DNA from: an uncultured bacterium
Lineage (GTDB): Bacteria > Actinomycetota > Coriobacteriia > Coriobacteriales > Coriobacteriaceae
Reading direction: 5' to 3'
DNA length: 17,793 nucleotides
Assembly: GCA_905216045.1 (NCBI GenBank)
Contig: CAJMSL010000030.1
Coordinates: 1 to 17,793 of the forward strand
The notes beneath the pieces are model-generated. The model saw only the letters and a program-made list of their open reading frames with translations, was not told where the DNA came from and made no database searches. The translations under genes were made by a program, and so were the position numbers. Position 1 is the first letter of the stretch. The number at the start of each line of letters is the position of its first letter. Shown one piece after another: positions 1 to 7,479 of this stretch.

Positions 1-777
1 CACGGTCTGCTCCATGACCGCCACCATGGTGGCGTGCTCCTCGTCAGTCACGATGGGCACCGGGCTGTAGACGCCCATGCCGCCGGTGTTGGGACCCTTG
101 TCGCCCTCGAGCGCGCGCTTGTGGTCCTGCGAGGTGGCCATGGGGCGCACGGTCTTGCCGTCGGTAAAGGCCAGCAGCGAGCACTCGGGGCCGGTCAGCA
201 TCTCCTCGATGACCACGGTGTTGCCGGCATCGCCGAAGGTGCCGCCAAAGCACTCGCGCACGGCCTCCTCGGCCTGCTCGAGCTCGGTCGCCACGATGAC
301 GCCCTTGCCTGCGGCCAGGCCGTCAGCCTTCACGACCAGCGGTGCGCCCTGCTCGCGCACGTAGGCGAGAGCCGAAGCCTCGTCGGTGAACGAGCCGTAG
401 GCGGCCGTCGGAATGCCGGCACGCTCCATGAGCTGCTTGGAGAATAGCTTGGAGCCCTCCATACGGGCACCCTCGGCACCCGGGCCAAAGCAGGGAATAC
501 CCGCCGCGCGCACGGCGTCGGCCACGCCCGCCACGAGCGGAGCCTCGGGGCCAATTACCACGAGTCCGCATCCGTGGCTCTGAGCAAACGCCGCCACGGC
601 CGCAGGATCGTAGTCGTCGAGAACAACGTTCTCGCCGCAGCTCGCGGTGCCGCCGTTACCCGGCGCGATGTAGAGCTTGCCGGCGCGCGGTGATGCTGCG
701 AGCTTAGCTGCCAAAGCATGCTCACGGCCGCCGCTGCCCAACAACAGGATGTCGATGGTTTGAGTGTCCGCCTTCAA
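1..777 (-). CDS. purD: Phosphoribosylamine-glycine ligase (GARS), N-terminal part, cut by window edge
   Basis: This gene makes the second-step enzyme of purine synthesis, which joins 5-phosphoribosylamine to glycine using ATP in the cytoplasm. The visible 259 residues contain the N-terminal signature GSGGREHA at residues 14-21, then VIGPEAPLVAG and the start of the ATP-grasp domain (KLFSKQLMERAGIPTA, APLVVKADGLAAGKGV, NTGGMGVYSPVP). Family members are about 420 residues, so the C-terminal 40 percent lies beyond position 1. The start is TTG at 775-777: GGAGG sits 5 nt upstream, and no ATG is placed better before the GSGGREHA motif. It lies 118 nt downstream of purA in the same direction and is probably co-transcribed or partly insulated by the hairpin at 832-873. 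Product identity is clear from the motifs; only the exact start is slightly open. Confidence 0.95.
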   Translation of the reverse strand, partial: MKADTQTIDILLLGSGGREHALAAKLAASPRAGKLYIAPGNGGTASCGENVVLDDYDPAAVAAFAQSHGCGLVVIGPEAPLVAGVADAVRAAGIPCFGPGAEGARMEGSKLFSKQLMERAGIPTAAYGSFTDEASALAYVREQGAPLVVKADGLAAGKGVIVATELEQAEEAVRECFGGTFGDAGNTVVIEEMLTGPECSLLAFTDGKTVRPMATSQDHKRALEGDKGPNTGGMGVYSPVPIVTDEEHATMVAVMEQTV

Positions 778-831
778 GGGTGCCTCCTCTATGGATTAAC
801 GGCCCGCTCCGCGCGAGCCCTTTGCAAGCAA

Positions 832-873
832 ATATACCCCTCGGCCGCCCGTCCGGGCTGCAAAGGGGTATAT
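832..873 (-). terminator. Inverted repeat between purA and purD, possible weak terminator
   Basis: ATATACCCCT (832-841) pairs with AGGGGTATAT (864-873), a perfect 10-bp stem. The 22-nt loop holds a smaller GCCCG/CGGGC pair (847-858). It begins 23 nt after the purA stop. On the minus strand the stem is followed by TTGCTTG rather than a long U run, so it may be a processing or attenuating hairpin rather than a full intrinsic terminator. Confidence 0.5.
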
Positions 874-895
874 CGCAATAACCAAATAGTCCCGA

Positions 896-2182
<1,287 letters not shown>

Positions 2183-2248
2183 GTTTACTCCTTACATTCA
2201 TGGACTGTCTACGCGCCACGCCGGCACGCAGACGCACATAACATTCCC

Positions 2249-2277
2249 AGTATACCCGTGCAACGGGCGCCTGTCCT
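2249..2277 (-). promoter_or_regulatory. Candidate purA promoter
   Basis: On the minus strand, AGGACA (revcomp of 2272-2277) is followed after 17 bp by TATACT (revcomp of 2249-2254). The -10 matches consensus at five of six bases and the -35 at four of six. It overlaps the last codon of dnaB and lies about 67 nt upstream of the purA start. This is a pattern match only. Confidence 0.35.
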
Positions 2278-3667
2278 ACTCCTCGGCATGTGCCCCATCA
2301 AGCTCATAGAACTTGGTGGATGCCGGCAGGAACATCAGGTCGACGTCGCCGATCGGGCCCGAACGGTTCTTGGCCACGACGATACGCGTGACGCCCTCGT
2401 CGGGTCGATCGTCGCGCGAGGCCTCGGCCTCGGCGGCGGAGCGGTCCAAGAACATAACGATATCGGCGTCCTGCTCGATGGAGCCCGATTCACGAAGGTC
2501 GGAAAGCTGCGGGCGCTTGCCGGTACGGGATTCGACCTGACGCGAAAGCTGCGACAGCGCGATGAGCGGGATCTTGAGCTCCTTGGCCATGATCTTCAGA
2601 CCACGCGACATCTCCGAAACCTCGACGGTACGGCTCTCGGAGCGGCGTCCCGGCGGAGGACTCACCAGCTGCAGGTAGTCCAGAATGATGATTGCCTTCT
2701 CCTTGTTATGGAGCATTCGGCGGCTCTTGGCGCGAATCTCGGTCACTGTGGTGCCGGGCGTATCGTCAATCAGAATATCGAGCTTGGACAAGGTCTGCGT
2801 GGCCTCGTTGATATTGGCCCACTGCTCGGGGCTAATGCGGCCCATGCGGAAGTCACTGATCGAGATCATGGCGTAGGCGCAAATCAGACGCTGGGCAATT
2901 TCCTTGCCCGACATCTCCAGCGAGAAGAAGCCGACGGTATAACCAGCAGCGGCAGCGTTGAGCGCCAGGTTCAGAGCGAACGACGTCTTACCCACAGCAG
3001 GACGGGCGCCGATGATGATGAGCTGACCCTCGCGGAAGCCCATGAGCATGCGGTCGAGCGACGGGAAGCCCGTGGGCACGCCCGCAGCCTGGCCACCGGC
3101 CTGGCACACTTCCTCGGCCTCGTTATAGGCCTCGACCATAAACTCAGTCAGCGTCTTGTAGCTCGACTTGACCTCGCGTGCCGTGACCTTGAGCAGTTTG
3201 CTCTCGGCCAGCTCCACGACCTCTTTGGTGTCGGTGGGGGCGTTATATGCCAGCGCGTTGATCTCGTTGGTGGCGCCGATCAGCTCGCGCAGCATCGAAT
3301 CGCGGCGAACGATGGCGGCATGGTGCTGCCAGTTGACGAGCGACAGGGTCTGACCCATCAACTCCAAAATATACGCTTCGCCGCCCACGGCATCGAGCTT
3401 GTTGATGCTTCGCAGATAATCGATCAGCGAGATGGAGTCGATGGGAATGCGGCTGTTGTACATATCGACCATCGCGGTATAGATGGTCTTATGAATGGGC
3501 CGGTAGAAGTCATCGGGCTGCAGCTCGACCTGGGCCTCTTCGACCACCTCGGGCGATAGCAGCATAGCGGCCAGTACATTGGCCTCTGCATCTTGGTTTT
3601 GGGGAAGACCCAACTTTGAGCCGCGGTCCTCAACCGTCAGCCCGGTCTCCCTATCGTCATATGCCAT
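2276..3667 (-). CDS. dnaB: Replicative DNA helicase DnaB
   Basis: DnaB is the hexameric 5'-3' helicase that unwinds DNA at the replication fork. With the start chosen here it has 463 residues, a normal length. An N-terminal primase-interacting domain (about 20-125, beginning LPQNQDAEANVLAAML) is followed by the RecA-like motor: Walker A GARPAVGKTS at about 220-229, Walker B IIILDYLQL at about 326-334, and SQLSRQVE with the RESGSIEQDAD segment. In-frame ATGs lie at 3677-3679, 3671-3673 and 3665-3667. I chose the last because GAGG then sits 6 nt upstream, overlapping the first ATG. The gene lies after the strong rplI terminator, so it probably has its own promoter, which I could not place with confidence. 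Confidence 0.97.
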   Translation of the reverse strand: MAYDDRETGLTVEDRGSKLGLPQNQDAEANVLAAMLLSPEVVEEAQVELQPDDFYRPIHKTIYTAMVDMYNSRIPIDSISLIDYLRSINKLDAVGGEAYILELMGQTLSLVNWQHHAAIVRRDSMLRELIGATNEINALAYNAPTDTKEVVELAESKLLKVTAREVKSSYKTLTEFMVEAYNEAEEVCQAGGQAAGVPTGFPSLDRMLMGFREGQLIIIGARPAVGKTSFALNLALNAAAAGYTVGFFSLEMSGKEIAQRLICAYAMISISDFRMGRISPEQWANINEATQTLSKLDILIDDTPGTTVTEIRAKSRRMLHNKEKAIIILDYLQLVSPPPGRRSESRTVEVSEMSRGLKIMAKELKIPLIALSQLSRQVESRTGKRPQLSDLRESGSIEQDADIVMFLDRSAAEAEASRDDRPDEGVTRIVVAKNRSGPIGDVDLMFLPASTKFYELDGAHAEE

Positions 3668-3768
3668 GAGCATCCTCATTCATATCGCTTGCGAGCATCC
3701 ATAGTATCAGCCACGGTCCCAAAACGCGCCGCGCGCCGCCAATCATCACCGAACCAAACGGATGAACG

Positions 3769-3784
3769 GTCCTGTATATAGGAC
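3769..3784. repeat. Short inverted repeat upstream of dnaB
   Basis: GTCCT (3769-3773) and AGGAC (3780-3784) flank GTATAT. This 16-nt near-palindrome sits about 100 nt upstream of the dnaB start and just after the rplI terminator. It could be an operator, or chance. Confidence 0.35.
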
Positions 3785-3820
3785 TTCGACGCAACGTTCA
3801 CCATGACACTCACTCAGCGC

Positions 3821-3859
3821 AAAAAACAAAAGGGCGCCCTGGTCTCCCAGAGCGCCCTT
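3821..3859 (-). terminator. Intrinsic terminator of the rpsF-ssb-rpsR-rplI operon
   Basis: On the minus strand a 13-bp stem (3847-3859 with 3830-3842, one G-U pair) has a GAGA tetraloop and is followed by TTTTGTTTTTT. It lies 32 nt after the rplI stop. Stem, loop and U run are all of textbook quality. Confidence 0.93.
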
Positions 3860-3891
3860 CTTAGAACAAGATTGTTGCGTTGCAGCAAATG

Positions 3892-4431
3892 CTACTCGGC
3901 AGCAGCCTCAGTCTCGACCTCGGCGGTCTCGGCCTCGGCGACCTCAGCGGCCTCCTCGACCTCAGCCTCGGCAGCGAGCTCCTCGGCGGTAACGCCGACG
4001 AGAACGACAACCTCGGCCTTGATCTCGCGGTACAGCGAGATGGCAACGGTGTGGGCACCGGCAACCTTGATGGGCTTACCGAGCTCGACGCGCTTGCGGT
4101 CGATGTCCATACCGAGCTGAGCCTTGATGGCGTCAGCGATCATAGCGGCGGTAACGGAGCCAAAGAGGATGCCCTCGTCGCCGACCTTGACGTCAACGGT
4201 GACCGTCTTGCCCTCGAAGGCAGCCTTGGTCTCGTTGGCGGTAGCCAGACGGACGGCCTCGCGCTTGGCGATGTTGTTGCGACGCTCGTCAAGCTGCTTG
4301 AGGTTGCCCTTGGTGGCGGCAACAGCGAGCTTCTTGGGGAACAGGAAGTTCTCAGCGTAACCCTGAGCGACCTCTACGACGTCACCCTCACCGCCCTTGC
4401 CCTTGATCTCATCGAGAAGAATAACCTTCAT
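3892..4431 (-). CDS. rplI: Large ribosomal subunit protein bL9, with acidic C-terminal tail
   Basis: bL9 binds 23S rRNA with its N-terminal domain and reaches out from the ribosome through a long helix. The N-terminal signature is clear (MKVILLDEIKGKGGEGD, then GYAENFLFPKKLA), followed by the linker helix and C-terminal domain. The protein is 179 residues against about 150 usual. The extra ~30 residues from about 148 are almost only Ala, Glu and Val and carry no basic residue. The ATG at 4429-4431 has GGGAG 7-8 nt upstream. It is the last gene of the operon, starting 15 nt after rpsR, and is followed by a strong terminator. Confidence 0.97.
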   Translation of the reverse strand: MKVILLDEIKGKGGEGDVVEVAQGYAENFLFPKKLAVAATKGNLKQLDERRNNIAKREAVRLATANETKAAFEGKTVTVDVKVGDEGILFGSVTAAMIADAIKAQLGMDIDRKRVELGKPIKVAGAHTVAISLYREIKAEVVVLVGVTAEELAAEAEVEEAAEVAEAETAEVETEAAAE

Positions 4432-4446
4432 GATGCGTCTCCCTTC

Positions 4447-4713
4447 TTAGCCGCGGTCGCGGTTGCCACGAGAGGAAACCACGGGGACGGTGTACGGCAG
4501 GAGAGCCATCTCGCGGGCGCGCTTGATGGCGTTGGCGATGTCATGCTGATGCTGCGTGCAAGCGCCAGTGACGCGACGGGGCTTGATCTTGCCACGGTCG
4601 GTCATGTACTTACGGAGAAGCTGAGTGTCCTTATAGTCGATGAACTCAGTGTTCTCCTTGCAGAACTGGCAGTACTTACGACGCGGCTGACGTGCAGAAA
4701 AATCATTAGCCAT
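4447..4713 (-). CDS. rpsR: Small ribosomal subunit protein bS18
   Basis: bS18 forms a pair with bS6 on the platform of the 30S subunit. The 88-residue protein shows KYCQFCKEN near the N-terminus and the conserved KIKPRRVTGACTQHQ and IKRAREMALLPYT segments. Cys15, Cys18, Cys52 and the nearby His55/His57 could form a zinc site, so this looks like the zinc-binding (C+) form. An in-frame ATG at 4764 would add 17 residues unlike the family. The ATG at 4711-4713 with AAAGG upstream gives the normal MANDFSARQPRRKYC start. It lies between ssb and rplI in the usual order. Confidence 0.96.
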   Translation of the reverse strand: MANDFSARQPRRKYCQFCKENTEFIDYKDTQLLRKYMTDRGKIKPRRVTGACTQHQHDIANAIKRAREMALLPYTVPVVSSRGNRDRG

Positions 4714-4785
4714 GTCAAAATACCTTTCGTTTGGCAACTTCGGCGAACCGAAGCCGCCTCTCACTCAAAAATAGGTGAACAACCC

Positions 4786-5238
4786 TTAGAACGGGATGTC
4801 CTCATCGTAGACGTCGACCGCGGGCGGCGTAGCCACCGGTGCGGCAGGACGTGCTGCGGGCGCGGGAGCTGCGGGGGCGTAACCGCCCTGATCGTAGCCA
4901 CCCTGGCCACCACGGGAGCTCATAAACTCGATCTCATCGACGATGACCTCAAGTTTGCTCCGGCGCTGGCCGTCGCGCTCCCAAGAGCTGTAGCGCAGCT
5001 TGCCCTCGATCGCGACCTTGTTTCCCTTTGCCAGGAAACGGCTCACGGCCTCGGCGCGGGTGCCGAACATGGTGCAGTCGACAAAGTTGGGATAGTCCTC
5101 CCACTCGCCAGTCTGCGCGTTGCGGCGACGATCGTTCACGGCGACACCAAAGGACAGAACCTGGGTTCCGCCGGCTGTGGCGCGCAGCTCGGGATCGCGG
5201 GTGAGGTTACCGGTGATGTTCACTCGATTGATGCTCAT
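4786..5238 (-). CDS. ssb: Single-stranded DNA-binding protein
   Basis: SSB coats single-stranded DNA during replication and repair and recruits partner enzymes through its C-terminal tip. The 150-residue protein has an OB-fold domain at about 1-108 (MSINRVNITGNLTRDPELR, then NFVDCTMFGTRAEAV), a flexible Gly/Ala/Pro linker at about 109-143, and the acidic tip DEDIPF at 145-150, which is the partner-binding motif. The ATG at 5236-5238 is preceded by GAGGAAG. Its place between rpsF and rpsR is the common bacterial arrangement and ties its expression to ribosomal protein genes. Confidence 0.97.
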   Translation of the reverse strand: MSINRVNITGNLTRDPELRATAGGTQVLSFGVAVNDRRRNAQTGEWEDYPNFVDCTMFGTRAEAVSRFLAKGNKVAIEGKLRYSSWERDGQRRSKLEVIVDEIEFMSSRGGQGGYDQGGYAPAAPAPAARPAAPVATPPAVDVYDEDIPF

Positions 5239-5286
5239 AACTCACTACTTCCTCTTGGGGCACAAGCCCAGTCCAAAACGACAGTC

Positions 5287-5580
5287 TTACTCCTGGTCGT
5301 CGCGACGGACGATCATGTGGCGGACCACAGCGTCGGTGATGCGCAGGACGCGATCAAGCTCGGCGATCTGGGTAGGATCTGCGTGGAAGTTGATGAGGGT
5401 GTAGTCACCATCGGTGAGGTCGTTGATCTCGTAGGCGAGCTTGCGCTTGCCCCACTCGTCAACGGAGTCGACCTTGCCAGCGCCCTCAGCGATCGTGGTA
5501 TCGATACGCTTCATAACAGCGAGACGAGTCTCGGGGTCGAGCGACGGGTCAACAAAGAACAGCAGTTCATAAGCCTTCAT
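5287..5580 (-). CDS. rpsF: Small ribosomal subunit protein bS6
   Basis: bS6 pairs with bS18 in the 30S platform. The 97-residue product starts MKAYELLFFVDPSL and contains KLAYEINDLTDGDY and INFHADP, all typical of the family. An in-frame ATG seven codons upstream (5601) was rejected: AGGAGG lies 7 nt before the ATG at 5578-5580, and family members begin exactly here. It is the first gene of the rpsF-ssb-rpsR-rplI operon, with a well-placed promoter about 70 nt upstream and a leader hairpin at 5607-5635. Confidence 0.97.
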   Translation of the reverse strand: MKAYELLFFVDPSLDPETRLAVMKRIDTTIAEGAGKVDSVDEWGKRKLAYEINDLTDGDYTLINFHADPTQIAELDRVLRITDAVVRHMIVRRDDQE

Positions 5581-5606
5581 ATTGTCACCTCCTCTGGGCA
5601 AATGTG

Positions 5607-5635
5607 GCTTCAGGTCGTGAAGGTGCGCCTGAAGC
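5607..5635 (-). promoter_or_regulatory. Hairpin in the rpsF leader, candidate S6:S18 autoregulatory site
   Basis: GCTTCAGG and CCTGAAGC form a perfect 8-bp stem around a 13-nt loop in the short untranslated leader, 27 nt before the rpsF start. In several bacteria the S6:S18 complex binds a structured leader in this operon to repress its own translation. The position fits, but I did not establish a match to the known consensus. Confidence 0.5.
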
Positions 5636-5651
5636 AGGAAAAGACTTGATA

Positions 5652-5680
5652 ATAATATCTTTCAACCTCCCAGGCTGCAA
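5652..5680 (-). promoter_or_regulatory. Promoter of the rpsF operon
   Basis: On the minus strand, TTGCAG (revcomp of 5675-5680), 17 bp, then TATTAT (revcomp of 5652-5657). Transcription would start near 5645 and give a leader of about 65 nt. Both boxes match the housekeeping sigma consensus well. Confidence 0.7.
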
Positions 5681-6040
5681 GAATATGCAGCTACAACCTC
5701 ATGACCTCCACATATGCCCATACTCGCACGACGTTTCATGCGCATTCCAACCAAATGCTGACCAAAAGCTTGACGGATCTGTGGACAAGATACGGTGCCG
5801 TGAGGACAAGCTGAGCCAAGTCGCAGGTCAACGGGCGCATGGTTGTGGTCACAAAATGCATACCAGTGGCCCACAGCACCACCCAAAGATTTTTAAATTC
5901 ATTGCCAAATCGCTTATAAATACCCCTTTTGAACAATTGAGTTGATCAACTACGCTGGTCGGAAGCCGTTTTTTGGCATCTCAAACCCCGCTGCAACGCC
6001 AAACGCGGCCAAGCGTTTTAAAAAATGCCAACTTTTCTGT
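5681..6040. other. Intergenic stretch between the rpsF promoter and the tRNA-Ser promoter
   Basis: I see no convincing gene in this divergent spacer: its open frames lack ribosome binding sites and family features. It holds one DnaA-box-like nonamer (TTGTCCACA on the minus strand, 5780-5788), an AT-rich segment (about 5887-5935), a 12-nt palindrome AGTTGATCAACT (5940-5951), and a 6-bp hairpin AAACGC/GCGTTT (about 6001-6018). Confidence 0.6.
5940..5951. repeat. Perfect 12-nt palindrome, possible operator
   Basis: AGTTGATCAACT is a perfect palindrome 90 nt upstream of the tRNA-Ser promoter -35 box. Its length and symmetry suit a dimeric regulator, but nothing links it to a specific one. Confidence 0.35.
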
Positions 6041-6068
6041 TTGCACTTTGCGATTCCTCGTGTATACT
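6041..6068 (+). promoter_or_regulatory. Promoter of the tRNA-Ser genes
   Basis: TTGCAC (6041-6046), a 16-bp spacer and TATACT (6063-6068) lie 16 nt before the first tRNA base. This spacing is normal for a stable RNA promoter. Confidence 0.75.
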
Positions 6069-6084
6069 GACTTTCGCATTTAAC

Positions 6085-6175
6085 GGAGAGTTGTCCGAGT
6101 GGCCGAAGGAGCACGATTGGAAATCGTGTAGGCGTCAAAAGCGTCTCCAGGGTTCAAATCCCTGACTCTCCGCCA
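6085..6175 (+). tRNA. tRNA-Ser(GGA)
   Basis: A 91-nt class II tRNA with encoded CCA. The acceptor GGAGAGT pairs with ACTCTCC. The anticodon stem CACGA/TCGTG holds the loop TTGGAAA, so the anticodon is GGA (6119-6121), reading UCC and UCU. The long variable arm (about 6127-6149) is typical of serine tRNA, and the T arm has GGTTCAAATCC. Discriminator base is G. Confidence 0.97.
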
Positions 6176-6184
6176 GTTAATTCC

Positions 6185-6214
6185 AAAGCAGGCCTTCGAG
6201 CCTGCTTTGTTTTT
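6185..6214 (+). terminator. Intrinsic terminator between the two tRNA-Ser genes
   Basis: AAAGCAGGC (6185-6193) and GCCTGCTTT (6200-6208) form a 9-bp stem with a 6-nt loop, followed by GTTTTT. It lies 9 nt after the first tRNA and only 10 nt before the second. The second tRNA therefore depends on read-through or on a promoter I do not see. Confidence 0.85.
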
Positions 6215-6223
6215 ACCCCACGC

Positions 6224-6314
6224 GGAGGGGTGGCAGAGTGGTTGAATGCGGCGGTCTCGAAAACCGTTTGGCCTGTATAAGGTCACGAGGGTTCGAATCC
6301 CTCCTCCTCCGCCA
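6224..6314 (+). tRNA. tRNA-Ser(CGA)
   Basis: A second class II serine tRNA with encoded CCA. The acceptor GGAGGGG pairs with CTCCTCC (one G-U). The anticodon loop CTCGAAA gives the anticodon CGA (6258-6260), reading UCG. A long variable arm and the T arm GGGTTCGAATCCC are visible. It is followed by a long T-rich tract (6331-6357), probably the 3' trailer and end of transcription. Confidence 0.97.
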
Positions 6315-6424
6315 TTTTGGTTGAGAAAGCTTTTTTTTTTGTGTGTTTTTTTGTTTTTCGTCCCCAACTTCCAACCTCGGCGTTGTTGGTGTTATTCTAA
6401 CCCGCCAGGGCCCGGAGCGTAAAG

Positions 6425-6448
6425 AAAACGCGCCCGTGGCGCGTTTTT
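6425..6448 (+). terminator. Hairpin with T run downstream of the tRNAs, probable terminator
   Basis: AAAACGCGCC (6425-6434), loop CGT, GGCGCGTTTT (6438-6447) plus one more T: a 10-bp stem. It can end transcription on either strand because the A and T ends are symmetrical. It is the first of three hairpins in a row. Confidence 0.6.
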
Positions 6449-6457
6449 AGCGCAGCG

Positions 6458-6505
6458 CGGTCGGCGCAAGCCGACCGGATAAATTTTGAGCGGAGCTCAA
6501 AATTT
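6458..6505. repeat. Two adjacent hairpins (GCAA tetraloop, then AT-rich stem)
   Basis: CGGTCGGC (6458-6465) and GCCGACCG (6470-6477) form an 8-bp stem with a GCAA tetraloop. Three bases later AAATTTTGAGC (6481-6491) and GCTCAAAATTT (6495-6505) form an 11-bp stem with a 3-nt loop. Together with the stem at 6425 they form a compact three-hairpin block. I do not recognise it as a known RNA. Confidence 0.7.
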
Positions 6506-6683
6506 GGACATCCCTCCTATTCGACCACGCCCCCATCGCGTTCAGCATCAACCCGGATCCCCAAACATGGAACCTATGACCGTACCCAGTCCCGACCGTT
6601 TGCCGAGCAATAGGGTCGCAATCGGCGCCGAACATGTACTATGTACGGGCATTGTCTAAACCCGTAACTCAAAGGACCCCATC

Positions 6684-7373
6684 TTGCCCGTTGCCGCCGC
6701 TATGATCGTTACCGCACACGCCTCGGATGCCATGGTAGCCATCCCGTTTTGGCTCGAGATGTTCGCCGTCGTCGCGGCATCGATCTCGGGCGTGTTGGTC
6801 GCACGCGAGCACAAACTCGACCTGGTGGGCGCCGTCGCGCTCGCCGTGGTCTGTGGACTGGGCGGCGGTCTTTTGCGCGATATGACGCTGCAGGTGGGCA
6901 ACGTCTACATCCTCAACCAACCGATGGCGCTCCCGCTCTCCATCGCCACCGCGGCCATCATCTACATCTTCCCGGCAATCGTCGACAAGCCCGAAAAGCT
7001 CATTCCCCTGCTCGATATCATCTCGGTGGGTATTTACGCGGCAACCGGCGCAGACAAGGCGCTGGTCTACGGCTTTGCGCCGGCGGTGTGCATCATGATG
7101 GGCTTTTTTACCGCGGTGGGCGGCGGCATGCTGCGAGATGGTTTTATGGGTGTGGTGCCGGGTATCTTCCAACGCACCAACTTCTATGCCATCGCGGCCA
7201 TCGCCGGATCGGCAAGCTATGTTTGCCTTGTCATGAGCGGCTTGGTCAGCAATGTCGTCGCACTGGTCGTTTGCGTCGTGGTGACCATGGGACTACGCTG
7301 GCTGTCGCTGCGCTTTGATATCAAAAGCCCCACCGAGGATGACATCGCACGCTTTTTGCACCGCAAAAAGTAG
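6684..7373 (+). CDS. TRIC-family (UPF0126) membrane protein, putative cation channel
   Basis: This is a 229-residue integral membrane protein with about seven hydrophobic segments arranged as two similar halves. Each half carries the family's glycine-rich signature: GLGGGLLRD at 58-66 and AVGGGMLRD at 144-152. Prokaryotic TRIC proteins form trimeric channels for monovalent cations; earlier annotations call the family UPF0126 or glycine transporter. The start is TTG at 6684-6686, with AAAGGA 7 nt upstream. The first ATG (6702) has no such site. It stands alone on the plus strand, so its physiological role cannot be read from context. Confidence 0.88.
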   Translation: MPVAAAMIVTAHASDAMVAIPFWLEMFAVVAASISGVLVAREHKLDLVGAVALAVVCGLGGGLLRDMTLQVGNVYILNQPMALPLSIATAAIIYIFPAIVDKPEKLIPLLDIISVGIYAATGADKALVYGFAPAVCIMMGFFTAVGGGMLRDGFMGVVPGIFQRTNFYAIAAIAGSASYVCLVMSGLVSNVVALVVCVVVTMGLRWLSLRFDIKSPTEDDIARFLHRKK

Positions 7374-7479
7374 GTGGCGCGGGCTCATCCTTCGAAATGC
7401 AACCGAGAGGTTCTTTTAGAGCGCCCACGCGTTGGGTACCCTGTTAGGTGCATGTCGAGCATCTGACGAAGGATTCACT

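Larger units (their letters stand above)
6315..6683. other. Intergenic stretch after the tRNAs
   Basis: This 370-nt spacer starts with a T-rich tract (6331-6357) with no stable stem before it. It then holds three consecutive hairpins (6425-6505, listed separately) and a mixed-sequence segment leading into the next gene. I found no convincing small gene and no clear promoter for the gene at 6684. Confidence 0.6.

Noticed and set aside
2258..3559. Long open frame opposite dnaB
   Set aside because: Antisense shadow of a clear dnaB gene, with no recognisable domain.
3880..5649. 589-codon open frame opposite rplI, rpsR, ssb and rpsF
   Set aside because: It spans four certain genes on the other strand and has low-complexity sequence; a shadow frame.
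5604..5945. Plus-strand open frame in the rpsF-tRNA spacer
   Set aside because: It overlaps the rpsF promoter and leader, has no ribosome site, and looks like no protein family.
6331..6357. T-rich tract as a full intrinsic terminator
   Set aside because: Only the 8-nt palindrome AAAGCTTT precedes it, which cannot fold into a stable stem; kept as a trailer note only.
6409..6419. GGCCCGGAGCG shared with 15280-15290 as a repeat
   Set aside because: An 11-nt match in GC-rich DNA of this length is expected by chance.
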